Positions 7,309 to 14,190 of a DNA stretch of 17,040 bases are shown piece by piece (position 1 is the first letter of the stretch; every line of letters begins with the position of its first letter). The position numbers were made by a program, and so were the translations under genes. Below the pieces are notes generated by a model. It was not told where the DNA came from, did no database searches, and worked only from the letters and a program-made list of their open reading frames with translations. Source of the stretch: an uncultured Candidatus Saccharibacteria bacterium. Lineage in GTDB: Bacteria > Patescibacteria > Saccharimonadia > Saccharimonadales > JAEWBQ01. The DNA is taken from the NCBI GenBank assembly GCA_946885745.1, contig CAMPGV010000015.1, positions 1-17,040 of the forward strand. Direction: 5' to 3'.

Positions 7309-7614
7309 CTAGATGTCAGCGGTTGTGCGCTTTGGGCGACCCGCACCAGCCTGCTGCTGTGACTTAATGACAATACTTTGCAGCTCTTTAAAGATTGGGA
7401 ACTGCTTGTTGGTCGAGTAAATTTTAGTGTTACCCTGCTTGTCACTAGAAAGAAAACCTACCTTTTCAAGGCGCTTAAGTTCGCGCTGGATGTTGCCCGG
7501 ATCCTCTTTGATTAACTTAGCGAGGCCGCGGACATGAGTGTGAAAATCTGGATACTTCGCATATACTACTACAATTTTCCGCCGCACTCGTGAAGTAATA
7601 AAAACGTCTAACAT
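7309..7614 (-). CDS. Winged-helix DNA-binding protein
   Basis: 101 residues, not recognised as a named protein. Residues 26-69 read as a winged helix-turn-helix: VRGLAKLIKEDPGNIQRELKRLEKVGFL, then a basic wing (SSDKQGNTKIYSTN). This resembles ArsR/MarR-like transcription regulators. The C-terminus is Gln- and Lys-rich (KSQQQAGAGRPKRTTADI), possibly disordered and DNA-binding. The frame is open up to 7761, but I chose the ATG at 7614: it has AAGGGAGA just upstream and a promoter at 7661-7690, and the extension would overlap the phosphoribosyltransferase gene. It lies 3 bases before recJ and may be an autoregulator or a control factor for recJ; that is only inference. Confidence 0.8.
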   Translation of the reverse strand: MLDVFITSRVRRKIVVVYAKYPDFHTHVRGLAKLIKEDPGNIQRELKRLEKVGFLSSDKQGNTKIYSTNKQFPIFKELQSIVIKSQQQAGAGRPKRTTADI

Positions 7615-7660
7615 ACTCTCCCTTGAAATTATCTGCCTCGCTTCGGTTTTCGTTAGGTCT

Positions 7661-7690
7661 ATCGTACCATAATCTGACAGCGCATCACAA
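7661..7690 (-). promoter_or_regulatory. Promoter of the winged-helix-recJ operon
   Basis: Minus strand: TTGTGA (7685-7690), 18-bp spacer, TACGAT (7661-7666) preceded by TGG (extended -10). It predicts a leader of about 40 nt that contains a Shine-Dalgarno, unlike the leaderless genes nearby. The -35 starts right after the upstream gene's stop. Confidence 0.6.
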
Positions 7691-7696
7691 GGGTGA

Positions 7697-8353
7697 TCAG
7701 TACCAGTTGAGGACGATCTGGTTGATTTTTGCGATCGTCTCCTCGTGGGTTGGAATGTCATTTACATCGTAATAATGATTAATTCCCATGAAGTTTTCTT
7801 TCACATCGAGAACATGCAGCTCATCTGCCGCCATGTGTAACTTATCGACAGCCGGAATGGAAGCAACAGGTGTCGCAATCACTAGCCGCTTAATACGCAG
7901 TGGCTTCAAAAAGTCGAGAGCGACGTCTATTGAAGCGCCGTTATCGAGGCCGTCTGCAACTAATATCACGACCCTATCGCGGATCATGTGATCCTCAATC
8001 AAACCACCGTCACCAAGTAGACGATTTATACGCTGGAACGCCTCGCGCTTCTGCTCCTCGAGGTAGCCGTGAAACTCGCTTGTATACTCCTCGATCTCTC
8101 CAGCGCTAAACATACCGTTGTAGGTAAAGCCTCCATTTTGCGAGACACCCCCAAAGCTCATCCCCTCACCAGGTACCGAGATATCCTCAACAAGCAGCAT
8201 CGTGAGCATGCAGTGAAGCGTGGCAGCAATCTGCTCCCCTACAAGTACTGCGCCATCACTGAGCGCAATCACGACACAGTCGTCATATCGATATCGCTCT
8301 GCCAGCTTATCTGCCAGCAACACACCGGCATGACCACGACTTTCAAAATACAT
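7697..8353 (-). CDS. Phosphoribosyltransferase-like protein with a degenerate PRPP loop
   Basis: 218 residues with the type I phosphoribosyltransferase layout: FESRGHAGVLLADKLAER at the N-terminus, VVIALSDGAVLVGEQIA (27-43, normally a P-R-G-G-V-P loop), and the PRPP-loop position VVILVADGLDNGAS at 128-141. In active enzymes this loop reads about LVDDGIATGAT. Here the first acidic residue of the DD pair is Ala and the T-G-x-T part is N-G-A-S, so PRPP binding may be changed or lost. The function is unknown; the usual family members are annotated only as phosphoribosyltransferases. It diverges from priA and ends just before the promoter of the winged-helix gene. It ends in TGA. Confidence 0.75.
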   Translation of the reverse strand: MYFESRGHAGVLLADKLAERYRYDDCVVIALSDGAVLVGEQIAATLHCMLTMLLVEDISVPGEGMSFGGVSQNGGFTYNGMFSAGEIEEYTSEFHGYLEEQKREAFQRINRLLGDGGLIEDHMIRDRVVILVADGLDNGASIDVALDFLKPLRIKRLVIATPVASIPAVDKLHMAADELHVLDVKENFMGINHYYDVNDIPTHEETIAKINQIVLNWY

Positions 8354-8359
8354 GTCATC

Positions 8360-8368
8360 AGTTTAGCA
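8360..8368 (-). promoter_or_regulatory. Extended -10 promoter of the phosphoribosyltransferase-like gene
   Basis: Minus strand TGC-TAAACT, six bases before the ATG; the -35 region (TCGCCA) is weak. A leaderless message is predicted, and no Shine-Dalgarno is seen. Confidence 0.5.
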
Positions 8369-8424
8369 GCATCAGGTCGGCATGGCGAGCAATAAATTTT
8401 ACCACCAGATCACTGCGCAGACAG

Positions 8425-8430
8425 TATACT
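8425..8430 (+). promoter_or_regulatory. priA -10 box
   Basis: TATACT ends 7 bases before the priA ATG at 8438. No convincing -35 is visible. A leaderless start is predicted; there is no Shine-Dalgarno. Confidence 0.5.
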
Positions 8431-8437
8431 AAGACGT

Positions 8438-10378
8438 ATGCACTACTACGAGGTGGCGCCCAATCGTATCGTACGCCAAGACAGTACGGTTCTTACCTAT
8501 AGCTCCGAGTCGCCGTTAACAAGAGGCCAAATTGTCGCTATTGAAATTGGTAAAACAACGAGCCCCGGCGTAGTCATGCGCGAAGTTAATAAGCCCGCCT
8601 ATGACACTAAGCAAATCACACAGACTATCGAAGACGTGGCATTGCCGCCGGAACTACTGGAAACAGCAAGCTGGATGAGTAGCTACTACGGCGCGCATCT
8701 ATCGGCCAGCATCCAGACTATCCTACCGACGGGTGTCACAAAAAAGCGTCGCCCTATCAAGACTTCAACTCTGTTATCAACACGAGAACGAACAAATTAT
8801 GTGTTCACAGAAGACCAGGCTCGTGCGATTAAAACAGTCGAGGAAATGTCACCAGGCACCGCCCTCTTGCACGGTGTCACAGGCTCCGGCAAGACCCGCG
8901 TCTATATTGAGCTTGCCCGCCGCACCCTAGAGCGTGGCCAGTCAGTAATTGTACTCGTCCCGGAAATTGCCCTCACCTCACAGCTAGTCGATGAGTTTTC
9001 TGGACACTTTGAGAATATCGTCCTCACCCACTCTCGCCAAACGGAGGCTGAACGACACCATGCTTGGCGGAGCGCCTTAACAGCCACGACACCTAGTGTT
9101 GCAATTGGGCCACGCTCCGCCCTTTTCCTGCCACTTCATAACGTCGGCCTCATTGTCATTGATGAAGCTCATGAACCAAGTTTCAAACAGGAGCAGTCTC
9201 CTCGCTACTCCGCCCTGCGCGTCGCTAGCATCCTCGCCTCCCGCAGCAATGCCAAACTTGTCCTTGGTAGCGCAACGCCGCTTATTGCCGACTATTACCT
9301 TGCAAAGCACGCCGCTCGCCCAATTATCGCTATGAACACTCGCGCACAGTCAAATACCGTTGCACCAACTATCAATCTTGTCGACATGACAAAGCGCACT
9401 CATTTCAAACGCCATCGCTTTCTTTCCGACACCTTACTGACGGAGCTTGAGCAAACATTTGCTACAGGCAAGCAGGCGCTTATTTTCCATAACCGCCGCG
9501 GGAGCGCTAGCACCACTCTGTGCGAGAACTGCGGTTGGCAGGCCGGCTGCCCCCGATGTTTTGTTCCGCTCACACTTCATGCGGACAAGCACCACCTTCG
9601 CTGTCATATTTGTGGCTACCATGAAAACGTACCGACAAGTTGTCCGACGTGCCACGCAGTCGATATCGTCCATAAAGGCATCGGCACAAAACTGATTGAG
9701 TCTGAGCTGCGCAAAATTTTTCCAGACAAAACAATTGTGCGCTTCGATGGCGACAGCGCCAGTGATGAAACAGTCGAACAACTCTATGCTCAGCTCTATG
9801 ACGGCAGCATCGATCTCATTGTCGGCACCCAGGTTATCGCCAAAGGCCTCGACCTCCCCCACCTGCGCACCGTTGGCGTCATTCAGGCGGACGCCGGCCT
9901 CAGCTTGCCGGATTTTGGTGCCAGCGAACGCACCTTCCAGCTCCTCGCCCAGGTAGTGGGACGCGTCGGCCGTTCGCATCATGCGACAACAGTAGTAGTG
10001 CAAAGCTACCAGCCAACCCACGTTGCCGTTGTCGACGGCCTTGCGCAAAATTATGAACACTTTTATGAGTCAGCGCTCGTAGAACGCCAGCGTGGTCTTT
10101 TCCCGCCTTTTAGCTATCTCCTCAAACTGACCTGCGTGTATAAAACCGAAGCCGCTGCTATCCGTAATGCCCAGCAGCTCGCTCGTACACTTCGAACCCA
10201 CCTACCTAATGACGTTCAACTACTTGGCCCTACTCCTGCTTTCTATGAGCGTCAACGCGATACCTACCGCTGGCAGCTCGTCCTAAAATCGCCCCACCGC
10301 CAGCATCTCCAAGAAGCACTTAAACACCTGCCACCCACTCACTGGCAGTATGAGCTCGATCCTATGAGTCTCCTCTAG
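8438..10378 (+). CDS. priA: Primosomal replication restart helicase PriA
   Basis: Superfamily 2 3'-5' helicase that recognises stalled forks and reloads the replication machinery. In 646 residues: a short 3'-DNA-binding domain (1-100), Walker A GVTGSGKT at 146-153, the Walker B box IDEAHEPSFKQEQSPRYSA with its aromatic-rich loop, a GSATP motif III, and then a zinc-binding insert with eight cysteines (CENCG, CPRC, CHIC and CPTC pairs). Motif V (VGTQVIAKGLDLP) and motif VI (QVVGRVGRS) follow, and a C-terminal domain ends the protein. It is shorter than the E. coli protein (about 730), mostly at the N-terminus, but no helicase motif is missing. def starts 21 bases after the stop with its own promoter. 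Confidence 0.96.
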   Translation: MHYYEVAPNRIVRQDSTVLTYSSESPLTRGQIVAIEIGKTTSPGVVMREVNKPAYDTKQITQTIEDVALPPELLETASWMSSYYGAHLSASIQTILPTGVTKKRRPIKTSTLLSTRERTNYVFTEDQARAIKTVEEMSPGTALLHGVTGSGKTRVYIELARRTLERGQSVIVLVPEIALTSQLVDEFSGHFENIVLTHSRQTEAERHHAWRSALTATTPSVAIGPRSALFLPLHNVGLIVIDEAHEPSFKQEQSPRYSALRVASILASRSNAKLVLGSATPLIADYYLAKHAARPIIAMNTRAQSNTVAPTINLVDMTKRTHFKRHRFLSDTLLTELEQTFATGKQALIFHNRRGSASTTLCENCGWQAGCPRCFVPLTLHADKHHLRCHICGYHENVPTSCPTCHAVDIVHKGIGTKLIESELRKIFPDKTIVRFDGDSASDETVEQLYAQLYDGSIDLIVGTQVIAKGLDLPHLRTVGVIQADAGLSLPDFGASERTFQLLAQVVGRVGRSHHATTVVVQSYQPTHVAVVDGLAQNYEHFYESALVERQRGLFPPFSYLLKLTCVYKTEAAAIRNAQQLARTLRTHLPNDVQLLGPTPAFYERQRDTYRWQLVLKSPHRQHLQEALKHLPPTHWQYELDPMSLL

Positions 10379-10383
10379 GGATC

Positions 10384-10392
10384 TGCTATACT
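10384..10392 (+). promoter_or_regulatory. def-fmt extended -10 promoter
   Basis: TGC-TATACT, 7 bases before the def ATG at 10400, located right after the priA stop. A leaderless def-fmt message is predicted. The GGAA just before the ATG is too close to act as a Shine-Dalgarno. Confidence 0.6.
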
Positions 10393-10399
10393 TAAGGAA

Positions 10400-10975
10400 A
10401 TGAAAAAAGAAGATATTATCACTCTACCCAACCCCCATCTGCGTCAGCGATCAGATCGTGTACACGTGATTACCGACGATGTCGTTAAGCTTGTTGATGA
10501 TATGGTCCAAGCCTCACTCGACTGGGAAGATTCTCGCCCACACGAAATCAGCGCCGCTCTTGCGGCTGTTCAAGTAGATCGCCTCGACCGTGTCGTCATT
10601 ATCCGCAGCGACTTTGAAGACAAGAAGTCTCGCGATTTTACACCGCTCGTTAATCCGGAAATCGTAAAGTACGAAGGTGAGCTAGTCGCCGACTACGAAG
10701 GCTGTCTTAGTGTCAGCAAAGTATATGGCAAAGTCCCTCGTTACTCAAAAATTCGTGTCAAAGCGCTCGACCTCGAAGGTAACGAAGTCCGCTTTAAGGC
10801 CGAGGGCTTCCTCGCTCGAGTTATCCAGCACGAAATCGACCACACCAACGGCGTCGTCTTTATCGATCACATCCGCGACCAACACAATGCATTTTACCGA
10901 CTCGACGAGAAAGGCGAGCTACAACCCCTCAACTATGACACCGACATCCGCGAAAATAGTATTCTTTGGGACTGA
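10400..10975 (+). CDS. def: Peptide deformylase with a variant first motif
   Basis: Removes the formyl group from nascent N-terminal formyl-methionine. In 191 residues, motif 2 EGCLS (100-104, metal ligand Cys102) and motif 3 HEIDHTNG (144-151, ligands His144 and His148, catalytic Glu145) are intact. Motif 1, normally G-x-G-x-A-A-P-Q, reads SAALAAVQ at 51-58: both glycines and the proline are replaced, while the Gln that lines the active site is kept. The metal site suggests a working enzyme with an altered oxyanion-side loop. fmt starts inside its 3' end. The gene ends in TGA. Confidence 0.9.
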   Translation: MKKEDIITLPNPHLRQRSDRVHVITDDVVKLVDDMVQASLDWEDSRPHEISAALAAVQVDRLDRVVIIRSDFEDKKSRDFTPLVNPEIVKYEGELVADYEGCLSVSKVYGKVPRYSKIRVKALDLEGNEVRFKAEGFLARVIQHEIDHTNGVVFIDHIRDQHNAFYRLDEKGELQPLNYDTDIRENSILWD

Positions 10976-11822
10976 GGATTTTAGCCTCACCGCCCTTACC
11001 GGCCTTATTGAAGCCGGCTATGATATCGCCGCAGTTATCACCAAACCAGACAGCAAACGTGGCCGCGGCCAACACCTGACTGCGCCAAGCGTCAAGGTTC
11101 TTGCTCAGCGTCACAACATCCCCGTCTGGCAGCCCACGGATCTCACCGATATCGCTGAAGACATTCGCGCGCTTCAGCCCGTTACTGGGGTCCTGGTCAG
11201 CTATGGCAAGATCGTTCCGCAGGAGCTCATCGACCTCTTCACGCCAGGTATCATCAATGTTCATCCGTCCCTGCTTCCAAAGTACCGTGGCCCGTCACCA
11301 ATCGAGTCGGCCATCTTAAACGCCGATCCCTCAACCGGTGTATCCATCATGCAATTATCGCGCGCGATGGACGCCGGACCTGTCTACGCTGTCAAAAACC
11401 ACCAGCTAACAGGTAGCGAAACCCAGGCCGAGCTTTATCATGCCCTAGCGGTCATCGGTACCGATCTTCTCCTCGAAACACTCCCGGCTATTCTCGATGG
11501 ATCACTTATCCCAACCCCTCAAGATGAAAACCAGGCAGGCTACTGCCCGCTCCTACTTAAGGCAGATGGCTTACTGATCCCTGAAAAATTTACCGCCGAC
11601 GAAGCCGCGCGCCGCGTCCGTGCCTACCTTAACTATCCAAAAGCCCGTATCACCCATGGCGATACCAGTCTCATTATCACTAAGGCTCACGTTGCGCCAA
11701 CAAAAAATACACCGCTCGATATTCAGTTCAAAGACGGTGCATTTCTTGTGATTGATGAGCTCGTAAGCCCGCACGGCCGCCGCATGAGCGCCGATGCGTA
11801 TTTACGCGGCCACTTAACCTAA
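10935..11822 (+). CDS. fmt: Methionyl-tRNA formyltransferase
   Basis: Transfers a formyl group from 10-formyltetrahydrofolate to initiator Met-tRNA. The 295 residues show the formyltransferase core: KIVFFGTEDFS at 7-17, the catalytic set Asn108, His110 (INVHPSLLPKYRG) and Asp146 (MDAGPVY), then a short C-terminal tRNA-binding domain. I chose the ATG at 10935, 41 bases inside def, because the family N-terminus begins at about residue 7 and no later start exists; the open frame upstream to 10710 is only the shadow of def. It overlaps the convergent DUF5663-like gene by 9 bases. def-fmt is a common operon pair. Confidence 0.95.
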   Translation: MTPTSAKIVFFGTEDFSLTALTGLIEAGYDIAAVITKPDSKRGRGQHLTAPSVKVLAQRHNIPVWQPTDLTDIAEDIRALQPVTGVLVSYGKIVPQELIDLFTPGIINVHPSLLPKYRGPSPIESAILNADPSTGVSIMQLSRAMDAGPVYAVKNHQLTGSETQAELYHALAVIGTDLLLETLPAILDGSLIPTPQDENQAGYCPLLLKADGLLIPEKFTADEAARRVRAYLNYPKARITHGDTSLIITKAHVAPTKNTPLDIQFKDGAFLVIDELVSPHGRRMSADAYLRGHLT

Positions 11823-12230
11823 AATTGCGTCGCGGTTCTTGATAATCTCTTGCTTAAGCTCCTCAAGGACCTCGGCAACGACATTCCGATAGTCAGGACG
11901 ATTCACCTCGAGCCATTTCGTTGCCGCAAACTCCGCCTTTAGGCGCGGATCGTTTGCCTCGAGACCCGTTGACTGCTGCAGACGTGTGAATACTTCGTCA
12001 GTCTGATAACTAGGCATGTGCTGCGCCAGCCATGCACTGATCGCTTCTTCCTTACGGTCAATAATACCCTCAAACTCATCAAGCTGAGCATCACTCAAGC
12101 CGTCCGACAGCTTGGTGCCAACACGTAGTTCAAGCTCTTCATAAATATGCTGCAAAAACGCCTGCTTCTGCTCTTCCGGCAGCCGATCAAGGCCAAGATC
12201 CTGTAAAAATTTATCGTCTAGCTGAAACAT
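11814..12230 (-). CDS. DUF5663-like small acidic protein (copy A)
   Basis: 138 residues, function unknown. The N-terminal half (FLQDLGL, a Gln/Glu-rich helix, LQHIYEELELRVG, LSDGLSDAQLDEFEGII, AWLAQHMPSY) matches the second small protein at 16238 in this window and resembles DUF5663 proteins of Candidate Phyla Radiation genomes. The C-terminal half (TKWLEVNRPDYRNVVAEVLEELKQEI) looks like a second helical unit with the WL-x(4)-P-x-Y motif. It has no signal peptide or membrane helix and is probably cytoplasmic. It lies 45 bases after the LysM gene and has its own TATAAT promoter there. It may be a partner of the LysM protein; this is inferred from position only. Confidence 0.7.
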   Translation of the reverse strand: MFQLDDKFLQDLGLDRLPEEQKQAFLQHIYEELELRVGTKLSDGLSDAQLDEFEGIIDRKEEAISAWLAQHMPSYQTDEVFTRLQQSTGLEANDPRLKAEFAATKWLEVNRPDYRNVVAEVLEELKQEIIKNRDAILG

Positions 12231-12265
12231 ATTCTACCGCTGCCCCTTATCATTATCTTGCTTTG

Positions 12266-12274
12266 ATTATATCA
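12266..12274 (-). promoter_or_regulatory. Extended -10 promoter of DUF5663-like copy A
   Basis: Minus strand TGA-TATAAT, a perfect extended -10, just after the LysM gene's stop codon. It predicts a leader of about 28 nt containing an AAGGGG stretch 13 bases before the ATG. No -35 is obvious. Confidence 0.55.
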
Positions 12275-12275
12275 C

Positions 12276-13961
12276 CTACTTCAGGCTAATGCGCTGGCCA
12301 GCCTGGAGCCAACCATTCGCATCCGCCAGGCCATGCGCCTGCAGTTTCGCAAGCATCGCATCCTTAGCAGCGTCAATTTGATAGACACTAGGATTCGTCA
12401 CACCCTGGCTATGCAGGTACTGTTCACTCAGGCTCCAAATAGAGTCACCCGACTTCACCGTATACCCTTCCATCCAGCTGCTAAAGCCTTCGAGTCCACC
12501 AGGCGTCAAGGTCGTGGCGCCAAATTCACCCGCAAATGCACCGGCAGCATCGCCGCTCGGACCACCACCAAGAGCATCGTGAATTGCGTCCGCCACTGCA
12601 GGAGTGTCGCTACCAGGAATAGCATTCTTACGCGCTTCTGCTTCAGCGGCCGCCTTGTCCGCCTCGGCCTGAGCGCGTGCGTCTTCCGGAGTTTGCGTAT
12701 TTGCCTCAGGAACAACAGGGCGCTCACCACCATCCGTCTCCGCGCCGCCACCAATAAAGCGGTTGCCGTCGCCATTAAAGAACCCGCTGTCGATAGCAGC
12801 GTGAGCCGCCGTAGCCAGACCAGCACCCGCAACAATTGAAAGCACGCCAGCACCAACAGCCATACGCGTCTTACGTTGGCCGCGCTTCAATTCCCGCTCA
12901 GTAATATCCTCTTTATAGGCATTGATCTTTTCAATGAATTCACCGGAATCACCCTCAGCAGCCTGAGCAGCACCGGCCAGTTGATCGGCATCCGCTGTCC
13001 GCATGCTGCGCCCTTCTTTACCGAAATGCATCGCAAAACCACGCGCATACCGTGTAGCAGTCGTCGCGGCCGTTACCACACCGGCACCAATCGCCGCTGC
13101 ACCAGCAACACCGGCTACGGCGCCAACTGCGGCACCGGCAATACCGACACCGACACCAAGAGCAAGGCCCTTCGCAATACGCGTCGCCACCTTGCCTTTA
13201 GTCATCCAGCCAATAAACTTACCGGTTGGCGTATTCGCTAGTTTTTCGGTAGTAGCCTGGTGGAGCTTAGCTTGTTCATCAAAAAGATACTTAGTAACTT
13301 CAAGCCTTTTATCTTCGTCACTCTTTGTCGGGTCGTTAAGATATGCCTCTTTCTCAAGTTTTCCAAGCGCAATCAGCTGGTCATTATAACGGGCGCGCGC
13401 AGCCTCGTATTCTTCACCACCCTTACCAGCAATACGCCCATGGCGTTTTGCCATCAGTGTCGCAAGCTCATCACGCAGACTAGCAAGCTCGCCGCGCCAT
13501 TCAGCAAGCGTCGACTCATCCTCACGCTCTGCCGTAGCTACTGTCGAGTGCGTAGCAATATATTCATCTACACGACGCGCAAATACATCACGACCAGAAT
13601 GATCATTCTCTAGATCCACCATATCCCCTCGTGAAGAAGGTCGCGTATACCACTCGTCGTCACTGACGCGGTCAATCGAAGCGTTACGAAGCGACTGACG
13701 CGCTTCATTATAATGAGCACTGCCTGGCTCTAGACCCTTGGCTTGCAAATAAGCATCAAGGCGGTCGTCGATGTTCGCGTTGAAGGTATCGATATAGTCC
13801 CCTCCAAATACATCTCCCTGACTACGGAGATTGTTCAGCTCATCCTTTTGAGCATCACGCCACTGTTCGGCCGTATCAATAGACATTACTGAGCGCTCAC
13901 TGTCAGACAGCTCCGACTGAGGAGGCGTAGGTGTTGCGGTTTCAGGTGTAGATGTAGTCAT
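12276..13961 (-). CDS. Membrane protein with C-terminal LysM domain
   Basis: 561 residues, unrecognised apart from its C-terminus. Order: an acidic, Ser/Thr-rich start with no signal peptide; charged helices (30-245, coiled-coil-like around 145-205); a long Gly/Ala-rich hydrophobic region (262-303), enough for two membrane helices; a basic stretch; a third hydrophobic helix (367-390); an Ala/Glu-rich linker (420-450); a flexible Gly-rich part; and a LysM domain at 499-560 (YTVKSGDSIWSLSEQYL ending LQAGQRISLK). LysM domains bind peptidoglycan or chitin-like glycans, so the C-terminus probably faces the wall with the N-terminus inside. The frame is open to 14060; I chose the ATG at 13961 because a promoter lies at 13989-14017. 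Confidence 0.8.
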   Translation of the reverse strand: MTTSTPETATPTPPQSELSDSERSVMSIDTAEQWRDAQKDELNNLRSQGDVFGGDYIDTFNANIDDRLDAYLQAKGLEPGSAHYNEARQSLRNASIDRVSDDEWYTRPSSRGDMVDLENDHSGRDVFARRVDEYIATHSTVATAEREDESTLAEWRGELASLRDELATLMAKRHGRIAGKGGEEYEAARARYNDQLIALGKLEKEAYLNDPTKSDEDKRLEVTKYLFDEQAKLHQATTEKLANTPTGKFIGWMTKGKVATRIAKGLALGVGVGIAGAAVGAVAGVAGAAAIGAGVVTAATTATRYARGFAMHFGKEGRSMRTADADQLAGAAQAAEGDSGEFIEKINAYKEDITERELKRGQRKTRMAVGAGVLSIVAGAGLATAAHAAIDSGFFNGDGNRFIGGGAETDGGERPVVPEANTQTPEDARAQAEADKAAAEAEARKNAIPGSDTPAVADAIHDALGGGPSGDAAGAFAGEFGATTLTPGGLEGFSSWMEGYTVKSGDSIWSLSEQYLHSQGVTNPSVYQIDAAKDAMLAKLQAHGLADANGWLQAGQRISLK

Positions 13962-13988
13962 ATGGTGAACAAATTCCTTATGTTTTGG

Positions 13989-14017
13989 ATAGTACCATAA
14001 TAATCCATATAAGTCAA
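13989..14017 (-). promoter_or_regulatory. LysM gene promoter
   Basis: Minus strand: TTGACT (14012-14017), 17-bp spacer, TACTAT (13989-13994) with TGG before it (extended -10). It predicts a leader of about 20 nt with AAGGAA 12 bases before the ATG. Confidence 0.7.
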
Positions 14018-14021
14018 TATA

Positions 14022-14044
14022 GTGGGTGTCTTTGCAACACCCAC
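14022..14044. promoter_or_regulatory. Inverted repeat between divergent promoters, candidate operator
   Basis: Perfect 8-bp arms GTGGGTGT (14022-14029) and ACACCCAC (14037-14044) around a 7-base spacer. It sits between the minus-strand -35 of the LysM gene and the plus-strand -35 at 14054. No T-run follows on either strand, so a terminator is unlikely. A dimeric regulator could bind here and affect both genes. Confidence 0.5.
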
Positions 14045-14053
14045 AAAAGATAC

Positions 14054-14083
14054 TTGACAAAAATACAAATGCTGGTATATAAT
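14054..14083 (+). promoter_or_regulatory. Consensus promoter of the 232-residue protein gene
   Basis: TTGACA (14054-14059), 18-bp spacer, TATAAT (14078-14083), both hexamers perfect; the best promoter in the window. Expected transcript start near 14090, giving a leader of about 204 nt. The 332-base gap between genes (13962-14293) is filled by this promoter, the LysM promoter, the inverted repeat and the structured leader; I see no other gene in it. Confidence 0.8.
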
Positions 14084-14090
14084 GCTCGCA

Positions 14091-14115
14091 GTATCAAGCC
14101 GCATAAGCATGATAC
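14091..14115 (+). other. Leader hairpin 1
   Basis: GTATCA (14091-14096) pairs with TGATAC (14110-14115) around a 13-base loop, at the very 5' end of the predicted transcript. A 5'-end hairpin can protect an mRNA from decay. Confidence 0.4.
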
Positions 14116-14138
14116 GAACTTTCACACTCTGCTACTAC

Positions 14139-14190
14139 TACGGTATGGATCAGGCGCCTCTCGCGTGAGATTCCCCTGATCCATACCGTA
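14139..14190 (+). other. Leader hairpin 2, perfect 16-bp stem
   Basis: TACGGTATGGATCAGG (14139-14154) and CCTGATCCATACCGTA (14175-14190) are perfect reverse complements. The 20-base loop holds a further TCTC/GAGA stem closed by a GCGT tetraloop (14159-14170). No T-run follows, so it is not an intrinsic terminator. It lies in the middle of the leader upstream of the Shine-Dalgarno. Confidence 0.75.

Noticed and set aside
7615..7761. N-terminal extension of the winged-helix gene
   Set aside because: It would cover the promoter and overlap the upstream gene; a good Shine-Dalgarno precedes the inner ATG at 7614.
5614..10975. UGA recoded as glycine (Gracilibacteria/SR1 code)
   Set aside because: recJ, def and the phosphoribosyltransferase-like gene end in TGA at normal family lengths, and no in-frame TGA interrupts a gene.
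12333..13389. Several open frames antisense or out of frame to the LysM gene
   Set aside because: Arg/Thr-rich shadow translations with no start signals; the LysM frame is supported by its promoter and domain.
13962..14060. N-terminal extension of the LysM protein
   Set aside because: Its 33 extra residues lie across the -10 and -35 boxes, so they cannot be on the main transcript.
14139..14190. Leader hairpin as an intrinsic terminator or attenuator
   Set aside because: No T-run after the stem; the bases after it are mixed (TGCCTACTCC).
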